Shown here in pieces: positions 34,732-47,153 of a stretch of DNA of 64,000 nucleotides; the stretch's first letter is position 1, and every line of letters starts with the position of its first letter. The notes beneath the pieces were generated by a model, which saw only the letters and a program-made list of their open reading frames with translations, made no database searches and was not told where the DNA came from. The position numbers were made by a program, and so were the translations under genes. The stretch lies in assembly GCA_002633005.1 (NCBI GenBank), contig NMRA01000315.1, positions 452,463 to 516,462 on the forward strand, in the 5' to 3' direction. This stretch comes from Phoronis australis (Eukaryota; Phoronida; Phoronidae).

Positions 34732-35689
34732 ATCTACCCGTACAAATTTTTCCCCTAACGTATGCTACTCCTTTTGGAAATCTTCACCAATCTACCGCCA
34801 GTTTTGGTGTATCAAGGTCACAGTACTTTGCCCTGTAACTTACTAACACCTCTCTCGCACGTTACTCGTGTAACGCGAACGGCATTGAATACTCCCGCAC
34901 GTTGTCCATTGTCTCGCGCCATCTCTATGCACACTTAAGTGGGTCAACTCATATTTTCCATAAATATTTAACAGTGGTATTACAGAGACTTGTATCAGGT
35001 TTCCGAAAAGGACTGGGTCGGTGAGCGGTGAACTAGCATTCACGGGGAGAAAATAATGTTCGGAGGCAAGGTTCGCAGGTGCGCAAAAGAAGAGACGCGC
35101 CCTCAAAACCAAAAAATATCTACATGTATGGATCCTATCTTACGGTGACGTTGCATGTGAAGCAAACCGTAATCACGATCACACTTGCATGCAAATAAGC
35201 AGACTTTCACCCAATTTCCCTGAGAGTAATTATCACATAGCTATGCAAACAAAGCGTTTTAAATACTTGAATTTTATACGTCACAGATATAACATTTTCA
35301 TGATATCCTTAATATAAGTGCTTGTATTCAAGAATATACCATACAAAACTGAACCGGAAATATCAGACAAAGGCCTCAACATGTGTCTTGAGTTGAGTCT
35401 AATGCCTTGTTAACTGCCATTCCACGAGAGCACCATAAGGGTCACCGTATCTGATCTTGAAAAAATGTGTAAATATATATCCTGGTGGGATATACTTATT
35501 TGAATTTTGGGCCATTATTTTTTAAGTTAGAGCATCATGAATACTTTGGCCCAAAATAGCTCATTTTTGGTTCAAAAAGGTTCAGTTAATGAAATTGTTT
35601 TAAAATGGCTTTAAAAAACGGGAAAGGAAAATGTATTTTTAATGTAGACATTGAACCTGTCTATCAAAATACATGTTATTTTACATGAT
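34732..35689. other. Gene R intron, nothing recognised
   Basis: Lies between the LINE fragment and repeat Y. No coding signal. Confidence 0.5.
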
Positions 35690-36063
35690 GTTAATTGCTT
35701 AACCGTTTCCACCCAAATCTGATTTTTTCACTTTCTGTCACACTCCCATGAAAGATAAAAATGGCATCTGTTAAAAATGTTGGACGCACTGGTTTTGTAA
35801 TTTTTCATTGTAGCTAAGGCACATACCTAGCAAAGTGATCTCAGTACAAATTAATACGCAAGCTACATGTCAAATAATCCTAACAGCCTTTTGCCACAGT
35901 AAATAATTTACTGTAGAATGTAGTTTGGAAATTTTCACTGAACACAAAGGGACCAAGCTCACGTTACGTATGAAAGTAGACATGAATAATTGTTACCATG
36001 GCGATTGAGTACCATAAAACTTTTCGTCCTCAAACTTGAATTTGACTAGCATGATAATAAATG
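35690..36063 (+). repeat. Left arm of outer inverted repeat pair Y
   Basis: Blocks such as AGCAAAGTGATCTCAGTACA, CCTTTTGCCACAGTAA and GTATGAAAGTAGACATG recur in reverse complement at 48634-48885, with about three quarters of bases shared by eye. An extra stretch of about 85 bp lies near 35725-35810. It is noncoding. Confidence 0.7.
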
Positions 36064-37230
36064 ATATAGACCCTATTCACGCGGCGGCCATTAAGATCCA
36101 AAGCGAGGCTCACTGCGATAAACAACGCGAAAGTAGACATTGCGTGAGTTAAATAGCCGGTCTTTCGAGTCCAACCTGGATATTAAATTTTAATGATGTG
36201 TCGACAATTAACTACAGAGACGTAGAGAATTACATTAGAGAACAAGTTAAGGCGCCAAAGAGTTGTCTGACGAAAGGGTTTAATTTTTTTCGGAAAACTA
36301 GGTTCGAAACATGAAAACTAAATATGACCAAATTGCGGCGATCGTATTGTTACGGATTAGGTATTATGCTGAATGCAGGGTTACGTTTATTTCTTGTAAA
36401 TTGTGGATCAAAATACTTTCTACGCGGACCAGGTCATCTGCTCGTATTGTTGACGAGTTGAAGACATATTCGACAGTGGTGTCTGTCATGTGCAATTAGT
36501 CACATCTGGTTTAATTTGTTGATCAAGAATATTAACATCAAGCATAGCCTGATCCTATGCACTCACTGGGACTAACAGTTGATTTGTCATTGGTCTGAAA
36601 GAATAATTGATGTTATTAAATATATTTTCATTAAAATAAAAAACCAGGCTCGTAACTGAAAATAAAAATTATTTGACCATCAATGCTTTCTTGGTTGTAA
36701 TAATTCTTACGTCTATTTCATGTGTTAGATTTCAAATATCAATCTGGACCACGTTGAATTTTAAAACACCTAATTCGTTCGTCCAAAACATAACGTCGTT
36801 TTAGAACTCAATTTCAGTTAACTGGACAATGCAATCATAGTTATCATGTTTCTGCAGAAGCCTCTTTCATCCGAGGGGAACGGTTCCAGTGCCTACTAAG
36901 AGGCGATTTTTCGCCGAGTGAGGGCGGGAACAATCTACCTCCCGATCACCATCAATAGGACCCCCGCCCTGTTGCAAGCTCTCATAGGCTCTGCCTCAAT
37001 TTAAAGTAGCCTTTTGTGCTCTTAAAAATTGTCATCTGTGTGGTTACAGGCGATGTGAACTCAGAAACTCGGAGATTTTTCACTAGGGGAATTTTTATGC
37101 CCCGTGGGGGGAATTTCGCGTGATATTTCAATATGTTTGAGAAGGGGATAGGGCCGATATTGGGCCCCAGATTTGAGGGATTGAGGGCCCAGTCCTTTTT
37201 GGAAAGAAAAAATATAATGTTTCAACCCGC
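36064..37230. other. Gene R intron, nothing recognised
   Basis: Sequence between the Y arm and the G-rich repeat. One 62-codon chance frame. Confidence 0.5.
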
Positions 37231-37533
37231 AGCAGGGGCGGATCCAGGTTTTTCAGTGAGGGGGGCAGGGCACAGGAATAAGGAGCATTTCGGCAGATGC
37301 GCGCGCCCAGCCTAAACTCTTGGGATGCAGGGGTCTTGAATTCTTGGGTTTGCGGACCTGTTGACTAAAAAAAACAGTATACAGGGTTCATTCAGCGCCT
37401 ATGCGTTGTTTATTCACCCCCAAGACCCGCCCTGGTTGCGCACATGTGCTAGTCAGCAATTCGCACTCGAACTCAAAAATGGGATCTGATACAATTTTAG
37501 GGGCATGCCCCCCCCTCCACCCCTAAATCCGTA
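37231..37533 (+). repeat. G-rich short inverted-terminus repeat, copy 3
   Basis: GCAGGGGCGGATCCAGG at the left, GGGCACAGGAATAAGG and GCGCCCAGCCTAAA inside, and CCCTAAATCCG at the right. It lies within the left side of the nested inverted repeat region. Confidence 0.72.
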
Positions 37534-38330
37534 GTCATGAAAACACATGGCTGGCCCATTCTCCGGTCGTTAACAACTGGCAGACATGCGACAAAATATG
37601 ATCGAAAACATTTATAAATTTTACACGGACATATTTTGCTTAGTCGCGGCAACGACCCAACGCTTCTGAATCTCAACGTCTTTAGAGATTGTGAAGCAGA
37701 CAGTTGCGTGTCCGTATTTTTTCTAGCCGTTCGCGGAACAACACGGTCTGAAACACCGAACTATGCCGATAAGCTAACAGAGCTATCGTAGCGAGCCTCG
37801 TTTTGGAATGCGCCTCCTGTCGGCGTGAATAGGGTTTATGAAGCATAACGTACATGTAGGATTTGAGTAAGCTTCACACTACATAATCCAAATGTAACCC
37901 ATTTCTGTAAATCAAATAAGATTGTTTACATTTTCTTGCTTTATTGATACATTTTTAACTAGTCACAAAACATGAATCAAAATGGCATTTTGTGCATAAA
38001 ATTTAGAAAAATATGTGTCCTGTGTACCTTTCAAACAAAAAACGATTTCAGAGCAATCTCAACATGAGTTTGGGAGAATGCAAGGCCAATTGAATGAGCA
38101 CTTCACATTGAAAAAAATAGAAGATTCATAATAGTTATGCCACAAGCACCGGAAAACTGTAGACAACTTCTTTTTGTAGCAGTGTGTATGCAAACATATT
38201 ATAGCTAAATCTTCACCGATGGCAATGTAGCCGGTTGAACGTGTCTTTCAGTTCAGAAGAATTGCCACGATGTCTAACGTATCTAGTTGCCAAAAAGGTT
38301 TTCTTTTGGAAATCGATCGTATGTGGTTAG

Positions 38331-38414
38331 GAGAACAAAATTAGCTTGGTTGCACTTTGTGCAACATTGAGCAATTTTTATAATTCAAGATGGCGGATTC
38401 CGCCATCTTGAATT
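38331..38414 (+). repeat. Left arm of inverted repeat pair Z, with 33-bp palindrome
   Basis: GAGAACAAAATTAGCTTGG leads into GCACTTTGTGC and a perfect 33-bp palindrome (38382-38414, arms of 16 around one base, core GATGGCGGATTCCGCCATC). The inverse copy is at 44659-44742. The two arms bracket the nuclease pseudogene, 6.4 kb end to end. Confidence 0.75.
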
Positions 38415-39154
38415 TTGCCCAGTTTCGATCTTTTGGATTTCATGACATACAAGGTTTTGCAATACATCGTTCCTAGTCTTTTTTGGGAAGTAGAATCCAT
38501 TTCTGGTATAATTTTATATATTTAGGGTTTAAGTAAAGGTCATTTGAGAGGTCAATGGTCAAAATTTTATGAAGTCAGGAACTCTCTTGGCGGATGAAAT
38601 CAAATTTATATGCAGCATCATATTAAATTCTGCTAAATGCTTCTAAGATCTCATAGTGTTAAGGATAAGAGACTGTTAAATACTAGAAAAAGATACTGTA
38701 CCAAATCCAGCCTCAATGACCGAAGTCACAATATTGCCTATCCTGAACAGGAACTAAGGGTATGCGTACCTGTATTCGTCCAGTACAGATGATTGATGCG
38801 TCTGTAGCTTAAACAAGCTACACGAGGGCCTATGTGCACATGCTGTATCTGCTTTGTTGTTTCCATTAAGCTTCATATAAAAGAAAAGTCAAATACTAGG
38901 GCCTTATGTTACCAAAATTCCACAACATGGAGTCATGAACAAACATGTATTACCAACTAAAGTAAATGGGTCCATTTCTTGACTTCTTGTTGAATTGTTG
39001 CAATAAAATGTGTATGTACATGGGTAAAGAATAAAGGAATACCACATGTGTGAATGAGGGTTATAAGCAAACAGGAATGAGAAATGCATACTTAGTCATC
39101 ATCTATATTTGGTTGTTCTTCTAAGTCTTCAACTTCTGCCTGTTTGCTAGTGTA

Positions 39155-42100
39155 CTAACTGCAGCAGATATCCCCTGCCTCACACTTGCAATACTCTGTG
39201 CAGGACAGGCCAGCGCCATTACAACCACAGAATGCCTTTCCTTCTGCACTGCAACTACAACTAACTACGTACAGGTGCAGTTGAAACAGCTGGTGCTACT
39301 AAAGAGCCGTCTACTTTCCAGCCAAAGTTGGCAATACACTTAGTTTCTTCTGGTGGATCTCGGCGGTAAACTCCCTTCCATATCAACTTCTGAAGGTGTG
39401 CTCGGAGTACGTGCAAGTACACATTGGCATCTGTTGGTGGAATTTTCTTCAGTGGTGGGGGCTTCTTTCTCCCACGGTAGAACTGGGTACGGACATCATT
39501 CATTGTTAGAGAACTCGTCTGCCCATACAAAGGTAAGAAGAATGCATACGCAGTTTCCAAAAGCTCATCGTTGGTTGCACCAGACTCTCCCAATACCTGG
39601 TCGAGGCCTGGAATGTTAGTTTCAAGTACTGTTAGGCACTCTCTTTTTCCAAAAGGATAGTACACTGTGTCGCAACCGGACATAGCATGAATTCCTAGGA
39701 GGTGGCTGCACTTTCTGTTGCCTAATTTCTGAACTGTTTTGTTGATGTCCAAGATATCTCCATTCCATTTCTCCATTTGAATATTGGCATCAACACTCAT
39801 TCGTGATGTCCAATATATCAATAGCACAAAGACATCGGCGTCGTCACTGAGGATTCGGACAGTGAGGACTCCTTCTTCCATCGCTTTTAACATGTAGCTG
39901 CAGAGTGTGATGTCTGCTTCAGCAGGGGTAACTGTACAGTTGTTTTTGCTCACCAGCTGGATGTTATTTGGAAGAGGATGGCTACACAGAAGACTGTTGA
40001 GCAGGGCCTTGCTCTTGGTATTGTTCAGAATAGTTTCTCGGCATGGAAGGGTAGTGTTTGGGGTTAGTAGAACTTCCTTAGTCTTTCCTCGTCTTGACCT
40101 CTCAGGATTTTTTGCACAGGGAATTTCATGGTCATATCTGTCGAACAGAAATTATTTCTTTGAATCGGGTGGATAGTGGGCTAGTCGTGTACCAAAGCTT
40201 GCCGCTAAATCCCCTGTAGTCCCGTAGACTGGCCAGACGACATGATACAGAAGATGACCAGTATCAACCAATACCACCTCTGGAACAGAAGGATTTACAA
40301 CAGAGACACCGAGAGACTTGACCAGGATAGCCTTATCACCCTTCCTAAGGCAGCCGTATTCATCAATCAGTGATTTAGGTACTGGACTTAGCTCGCACTG
40401 AAAAACATCGGCCATGTCAATGTTGTGTTGCTGCCCCACAAATAACAGGCAACTAAATAGCGTCTCCATGTCGTAAATGGCCTTCCCCTTGAAAGTCACA
40501 GGCTTCTTCAGCAGCTCCATTGTTTTGACTTTTTTCTTGATTGTTTTATGAAAATCACTGCATAGCGAAGCGTTGAACTGGCTACTCTGCTCACTACTGA
40601 TAGCCAATGCATCCTGGACATTCACTATTTCTGAAGCTACTTGGCCATTGCATATGTTGTATAGACGCAGATGTTGATCAGTAAAGGGGTAAGTTCCTCT
40701 GCAATCTTTCTCCAATCTTCTTCATCGAGTTTCCTTCTTCCCTCTCCTTCCTCGTTGTGATTAGCCATTTCTTTGTCTACTACTCTGTGTTCCTTCTGCT
40801 CTCCTCCAGTTTCCTTGTACATGTGCTCCATTGTAATGTTAAGGTGGGCACACACATTGAAACTGTTCACCCACACAGCCACCTGCTCGGCACTTGTTGA
40901 GTTACCCTTCATACCTCCATCATCTTTCCCCCGCCTGATATATGTCTGTTCTCCAAACTGATCTGCTGGCGCTGCAGTTCCTCCATCCGAGTGTCGACAG
41001 AGGTGAGCACCTTTCAGTAAATCTCCCTTGGCATTCTCGGGAAGGTGTCGATAATACCAGCTGAGGTAGAGTGCATAATTGTGGTGACCTGCTGCGAAGA
41101 AGTACGGCAACATCTCTTTTAGACAATGTTGTTGAAGAAAGCAGTCACCGTCCCTCTCTCCACGGAGAAACATCAGAGACAGGAGTGTTGGCTTAATAAG
41201 ACAATCTACCCATAACTTCCGGGTCGGGTGTTCCCTAACCATTTCCAGATGAGCACCCAACTCTTCATACGTCTTTGCCCCATTTGAGTATATGTTATGT
41301 AATAACATGGCTTTGATGAGACGGTATGCCCGTAACGCATTTGTCCAAGCCTTTCCATTGACTATGCTGGTGATTCCAGCAAACGCCGAGCCTATGAGCA
41401 TTTCCACACCAGATGCCTTCATCAGTGTACCAATACAACCCAGGAAACTAATAAGAGTGTGTATCATACCCGGGTGAAGTACGACGTTGCTCCAGAGAAG
41501 AGTGTCGCTCCACTGTATTAGGCATGCAGTTTGATACAACTGAAGGTCAATAGTGAGATGAATGAGCTACATTCCAAAACTGTTAAGAGTGCGCTTAAGA
41601 TACCCAAGTGTTGTGAATACTGTGTCGGGGTGAGCAGGTGGCGCGTCGATCATCGGTCCGAAGATGTAAAGGGTCTTGGGCTTCTGGTTCGCGCCTGTCA
41701 CCAGTCGGTCTTGCTTAGAATTAAAGCCCGCCCACTCAAGTGGTCTGTCATTCAGGTGGACATGTGGCAACCAAGCAAAATATCGCTGGTGAGTGGACAT
41801 GACTGCCTGAGACTGAAGCTGTACCTCCTCAGCAGAGAGACATTTCTCCGGAAGCATAGAAGGATTCACCTTTGAAGGTCCAGTGTAGTGTTCCAGTTGT
41901 AGACATTGTTGAGAAACACGCATAGAGGAGGCCTCGTGTTTTGTAAGTCGGAGAATATTCAGCTGCATCACCCCAATGTTTTCCAAGTTGACAATGCTTA
42001 GAGGGTGCTGGGTGAACTCCATGGCCATGGCGTGGGTGGTCTTCATCCCATTGAGGCTTGCAATACACAAATCGTAATTGTCAGCCCAGCTAAATATGGG

Positions 42101-43305
42101 ACCGTTCTTCACATTTAAACCAAGTTTCTTGTGGTATTCACCCTTGTTATCAGAAACAAACTTAGCCACAGCTTTTCGAAATCATACATCTTCGTCATAT
42201 GAAGATGTTATGCCATAGTCATTAAGAATCTTGATTCGCTCAGAACTGCCATACTTGTGGTGGAGCGTAACGGCAAGTCAAAGTGTCGTTTGATTCCGGC
42301 CTGCGCCTTCTACATGCTGTTGAATGCATTGGGCCAGAGCCAATGACACTTTTGTGATATTGCCTCCAGATACATACTAGATACTACTTTTGATGAGAGT
42401 AGTTGTTAAGGTTGTAGTCGACAGGCTTAGATGTTGCATTAACTTCATTGCGAATCTTCCTCACTAGCTTCTCTATCTCATCCTTGTTGCTGTCATTATT
42501 GCTCCTCTTGGTTATCGTGATAATTTTCCAAAGGGTGACTTTAAATCCAACTATGGTCTCACAGTCCTCGATGTGGATTAAAAGCAAAGTGTCGCTAAAG
42601 TAGTTTATGAGGCTGGATACATGTACTAGCTGTCGTTTTGTCATAGTGCCTGAAGCAGCAAGGTACATAGAGTACAGTTCCTATGTCGTCTCTGTCTTGT
42701 TTTCAGTCATCATCGTGATCATAGCCCTTAGGGCATCCTCCTGTGACGCCATGGGTGAGTGTCTTGACAAGGGAACAGCTCGAAATTTATCGTAACAGTG
42801 GACATGGTACTGTGCGTCAGCAGCATGCAGATCAAATACGCCACAGAGTCAAGCAGCTACGTCATTATCCCACTGGTCCCCTCTCTCATCACAAATCTTC
42901 TCCAAGTGTTGCTTGAACGTGATTTTAGTATCTCTGTCAAGAGTTGTGCATTGTCTGACCTGAGCCCATCTTTTTGGGTTCTTAGGGTCTTTCAGCTTAC
43001 ACTCATTCCCACACAAGAGACAGTCTCTCTTAAAAATAAAATTACTACACTGAGACTTCAGCATCCTTTTGGATGGACCAGGCTCAGTTTGCGTTGGCTT
43101 TCTTTTTCCCTGATCAATGGTCCTACTCTTTGAAGTGTAAGTACAGTAACATGATTTGTGAGCAAGAATGTCAGTTTCAGAGATAATGTTTTTGTAAAGT
43201 TCACCTTCCTTTAATTTACTGGTTGTGATAATTTTCTGCAATGCAATTGTCTTGAACGTTTGTAGTTCTCCGCTAGCGCTACAGGGACTAAACAGGCACT
43301 TCAGT
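39155..43305 (-). pseudogene. XPG/FEN-like nuclease with CxC zinc cluster, intronless pseudogene of a repetitive family
   Basis: Coding blocks follow one another on the minus strand from the assembly break at 43306 to a stop at 39155. The N-terminal part has Cys/His pairs (CLLCGNEC and DLHAADAQYHVHCY). The middle is helical, with the blocks LWVDCLIKP and MLPYFFAAGH. The nuclease part has VVLVDTGHLLYHVVWP, then AEADITLC, ILSDDADVFVLL and MSGCDTVYYPFGK, which line up with the acidic XPG-N, XPG-I (EAEA-x-C, DxD) and helix-turn (GxDY...GIG) motifs of FEN1-type nucleases. A CxC cluster (CSCSAEGK, CGCNGAGLSC, YCKC, CC) closes it after a frameshift at about 39263. In-frame stops at 42849, 41567 and 40152 and a frameshift near 40700 show it is dead. 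By recall this protein type is common and uncharacterised in cnidarians. Confidence 0.7.
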
Positions 43306-43319
43306 NCCCCCCCCCCCCC
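43306..43319. other. Single-N assembly join and poly-C run
   Basis: An N is followed by 13 C and a T. The open frame of the nuclease pseudogene (CLFSPCSASGE) reaches this point and is cut, so the N-terminus of that gene is lost either biologically or by a misjoin. Confidence 0.8.
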
Positions 43320-43327
43320 TAGACATC

Positions 43328-43763
43328 TTGAACGTAACAGTAAAAGAGAGTAGGGAATCCCTACCTAAAATGAAAGAAATCACTGTCAGTATTGGCACTT
43401 GTTCAATGAATAACGAAGCATGACCATAAAACATTGTAAAACACCCTTATACTTGCTAGGACTGAAAAACCTTACGTCATTTTTCGAAAAAGGTAGGACA
43501 CTTGCACTGTTGATTCCATATTGAAATGGTTTTTCATGGTGAACGTAACAGTAAAAGAGAGTAGGAAATCTCTACCTAAAATTAAAGAAATCACAGACAG
43601 TATGGGCACTTGTTCAATGAATACCGAAGCATGACCAAGTCTATGGACCATAAAACATTGTAAAACACCCTTATACTTGCTAGGACTGAAAAACCTTCCG
43701 TCACTTTTCGAAAAAGGTTGTACACTTGCACTGTTGATTCCATATTAATATGGTTTTTCATGG
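43328..43763. repeat. Tandem duplication of a unit of about 215 bp
   Basis: Two adjacent copies, each starting TGAACGTAACAGTAAAAGAG and ending GGTTTTTCATGG, are nearly identical apart from a 10-bp insertion in the second. The array lies directly beside a poly-C run and the single N at 43306, upstream of the nuclease pseudogene. No coding capacity. Confidence 0.85.
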
Positions 43764-44185
43764 ATGACCTACTTTTTAAAGAAATCAATGAAGGGCACTT
43801 ACTACAGAAATTTTAACGCTAACGATAATACTCAAAAATAGTTAATTATAAATCCTAATACACATATTTGAGCCTTTCAGTCACAAAATTCACGGTATAG
43901 TATTACATGACAAACAAATATGTAGCGTACTTACCCAAACTAGTAAAACCAGACGATCCTTAAGTACACAGTCACCATCGTCTTGAACAAAATTCTCAAG
44001 TGTGGTGTAAACTCATATTCACTATACTTTGTAATCATTTTATGATACAAAATTAATACAATGTATATCATTATAAAAATTATGTCAACTAGTGGGTATG
44101 TGTGATGACATCATCAAGTTATGAATTATGGCATTGTCTATGAGCACGTGCACTTTGTATTATTTCAAGCTAGGAAAGATTTTGC

Positions 44186-44265
44186 ATAGGCGGATTTAGA
44201 GGGGGTCCAGGGGGCCCGCCCCCCGTCCCCCCCTTGGCTGCCGGAGGCAAAATGAAACAGTAACA
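44186..44265 (+). repeat. G-rich short repeat, partial copy 4
   Basis: AGGCGGATTTAGAGGGGGTCCAGGG-type start followed by C-rich sequence. Only the first 80 bp or so are recognisable. Confidence 0.5.
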
Positions 44266-44658
44266 GGGGCAGGCGTGAGGAAATATTGAGTTCAGTAACT
44301 AGGACCGGAACTTTTGGGATGCTCGTGCAGATACAATCGCGCTTTGCCCAATTTCCCGAGGTTACTTTTCATGAAATAGACAACCGAGTTTAGAAAACTA
44401 GATAGCTTGAACGGAAGACAAAATCAGTTCCAATTTGCATCGTAGTTTTGGTACATTGTAAGCTATCAGTATCAGCCTTTTAAGAAATTACCTAAGCGTC
44501 TGTGTGTAGAAGATAATAGGTGAAATATCGGAAAATTGTTTACCATCGGGATTGTTAGTCAATAAGTATCAATAAGTTAATTTCAAAAAAGGACTCAGCA
44601 TCATAAAATATGGTAAAAATGACGTATTGTATGACCCTGTATTTCAGATATGGGCTTA

Positions 44659-44742
44659 AATTCAAGATGGAGGATTCCGCCATCTTGAATTGCAAAAAAT
44701 GCTCAAAGTTGCACAAAGTGCAACCAAGCAAATTTTGTTCTC
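44659..44742 (-). repeat. Right arm of inverted repeat pair Z
   Basis: Reverse-complement copy of 38331-38414, including the palindrome (44659-44691, one arm base changed) and the outer TTTTGTTCTC. The palindromes face inward and the outer ends match, as expected for terminal inverted repeats. Confidence 0.75.
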
Positions 44743-45004
44743 CTGATCACATTTACTATATTTCAACAAAAAAAATTTTACAGTAATCAACATTGCAGGG
44801 TTCAGTATGGAGGCTATTGGGCCGGCAACTAGACTAACGTGAATGGTGAGCACTTTAACCACGGACGTGTAATTCAATAACTTACACATTCGTGATTAAA
44901 TCCTAGTGCAAAATCTTGGACTGTACAGAATGGTACATAAAGAAATGTGTTACTAAATTTTACTGCTAGAATATTTGTGAAAATGATGTTTAAACACTTT
45001 AATT

Positions 45005-45190
45005 CCGTAACCTATGCTGCTGACACTGCAAGATGGCCGACCGACCGAAATAAAGTCAAAATCTGACACATAAATACCGATAACTTTTGAATGCACCATG
45101 CAATTTTGATAAATTTTCATTTTTGTATTTTCATACAATAATTTCTTTGCTGTGATGTATTTTTGTCTTCAAAGTGAAAAAGTTATTTTG
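45005..45190 (-). repeat. Dispersed repeat X, copy 2
   Basis: On the minus strand: TTTTCACTTTGAAGAC, CAAAATTGCATGGTGCATTC, GGTATTTATGTGTCA, GGTCGGCCATCTTG and GTCAGCAGCATAGGTT. This matches copy 3 in the opposite direction. Confidence 0.7.
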
Positions 45191-45423
45191 GGTTCGACCG
45201 CTTCATACAGACACTCTCGAGCTTTTAATTCAAAAGAATTTGTTATATGTAAAAGCTTAATTGCCTTGGAATATTGCACAAATCATTAAAAGTTACATAA
45301 ATTATTCATGTCAGCCTAAAAATCGTCTCTAAGGTCGTCAACTGTTTTAGGTACTGGCAACAGGCAATTATGCCATCACTTGTGCCTGTGCAATCTCTGG
45401 GCCACGGTCAGTTATGAACGCTC

Positions 45424-46222
45424 AATAGGTGAAATGGTAGTATGGATATGTCAGACAGCATTATGGTCAGTAAAATTTTGATTCCCATTAATTATTTTTC
45501 TTGAAACCATTTTAAATGAAAAATTGGGAATTTTTGCACCAGAGCCACACCGTGATAACATACACAAATTTTAACTGATTCCGGAAGATGACCCCTAGAG
45601 GGACTTTTTCTTAAGAGCTATTACACAAGAAAGTAAAAAAAAATAAAAATTACTCCTAGAATCATCTTTCATATTCAGCTTTAACTTTGTGATCGTGATG
45701 TGGCTGTGATAAAAATCACCAATTTTGCACTTACTGACCTCTTAATTTTTTACCAATAGGCCTGCAAATGTTTACGAAGTAAATGACCCATTTTTGCATA
45801 CCGAAAATGTTCTCATATCAAAACAGTTAAATTGCATGGAATGAGAGAAAACATGTGAAGTGGGATAAACTCTGTATGTACTACCAAATAAAATTGATAC
45901 TAAAAATTTCGCTGCATTCATCACGTGAGAGGGGAGATAAATCCGGAGGCACTTTTTTGTAGTTTTGAAAGTGGGTTCCACTCAAGCTGAAGTGCTTCTA
46001 CAAGTCAGTTTGCGGGGCTGTGGACATTGAAAGATATGTTTATGGATAGATCTTGGATGTGTGAAGAAATGTAAGAAATCTCTGGAATGGGCTTTTTCAT
46101 TTCTTGTTCTAAAAATGCCCCACTATTGCGTATTCTACACTTTTTGAACGAAAATTTTTGTAACTTCGTTATATTTAAAATGGTTTCAAGAAGAAATATG
46201 TCCATACACCAATTCACCTATT
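45424..46222. repeat. Foldback or MITE-like repeat abutting element K3
   Basis: The left end AATAGGTGAAATGG and the right end CCAATTCACCTATT are inverse copies. Farther in, CTTGAAACCATTTTAAAT on the left faces ATTTAAAATGGTTTCAAG on the right. About 0.8 kb of AT-rich noncoding DNA lies between the ends. K3 inserted into a TTAA at its right tip. Confidence 0.6.
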
Positions 46223-47153
46223 AAAGGAGAATGCCACCCAAAAAGCAACCTAGTTTGTATCAATTTAGATCGAGTAGTTCCACTCGAAAACAGCAAGTAC
46301 AGCTGTTTTACCTGACACCTGACGGCAGACGGTGGTGTGGAAATTAACCAATGACGTTAGAGGTTCGAATGCAGTCAGTTCAGCAGTTCACAACACGCTT
46401 ACTCGCTTGAATTCATCGTTTTACACCAGTAAATCTTCAAAATTCGATGTAAAACCCTTATAAATACATCCAGTTATTGAACAAACGTGTTTTTTATTTC
46501 TCTCTAACGGATTTTTAGGCATTTCAACATACCGTAGCCTACAAAGTTCGGTAGGCCAATTTACCAAGGTCGGTCGCGGGAGTTTGGGGTTTGTTTGGTG
46601 ATCAATTCAAATTATTCGTCCGTGAAATATAGACAGGAGAACATAGCTGTGTGTTGTAATTTTAGACTCGCGATTTTTTCAGTTCTAAACACACAAAACG
46701 CTTGCTATGCCGGCCAGTGACTCGGAACCCGATTAGGCCCATCGCGGCCTGACTGAAGACATCACGACCATAAACCAGTCAAAGTTGGAAACTAAACTTT
46801 CTGTCACAAAAAGACTATACTAGTGAGGAAAAGAAAAAAATGTGGACGTGGTAATTTTGGTGAATTAAACGCGAAATTGAAAATCTACTTACCAGCTCCT
46901 CGAGTTATTGTTTCACAATAGCTTTCCATCAGCAAACACCGAATTAGCATGCGCTCACACGGCCTCAGTGCCCGGTAATTAGTTTATTGCTTCTTAAGCC
47001 GGTAACACAGTGATTTATTCATTGAATACTTCTTAAAACATTTGCACTCACGAACACTCCAAGTCATTACAAACTGTATCTAACGAGACAGCTTTTGAGA
47101 TTTATATCAGAATAATTCATTTTGAAACAGAACGCACAATAATAAAAGTCAAC

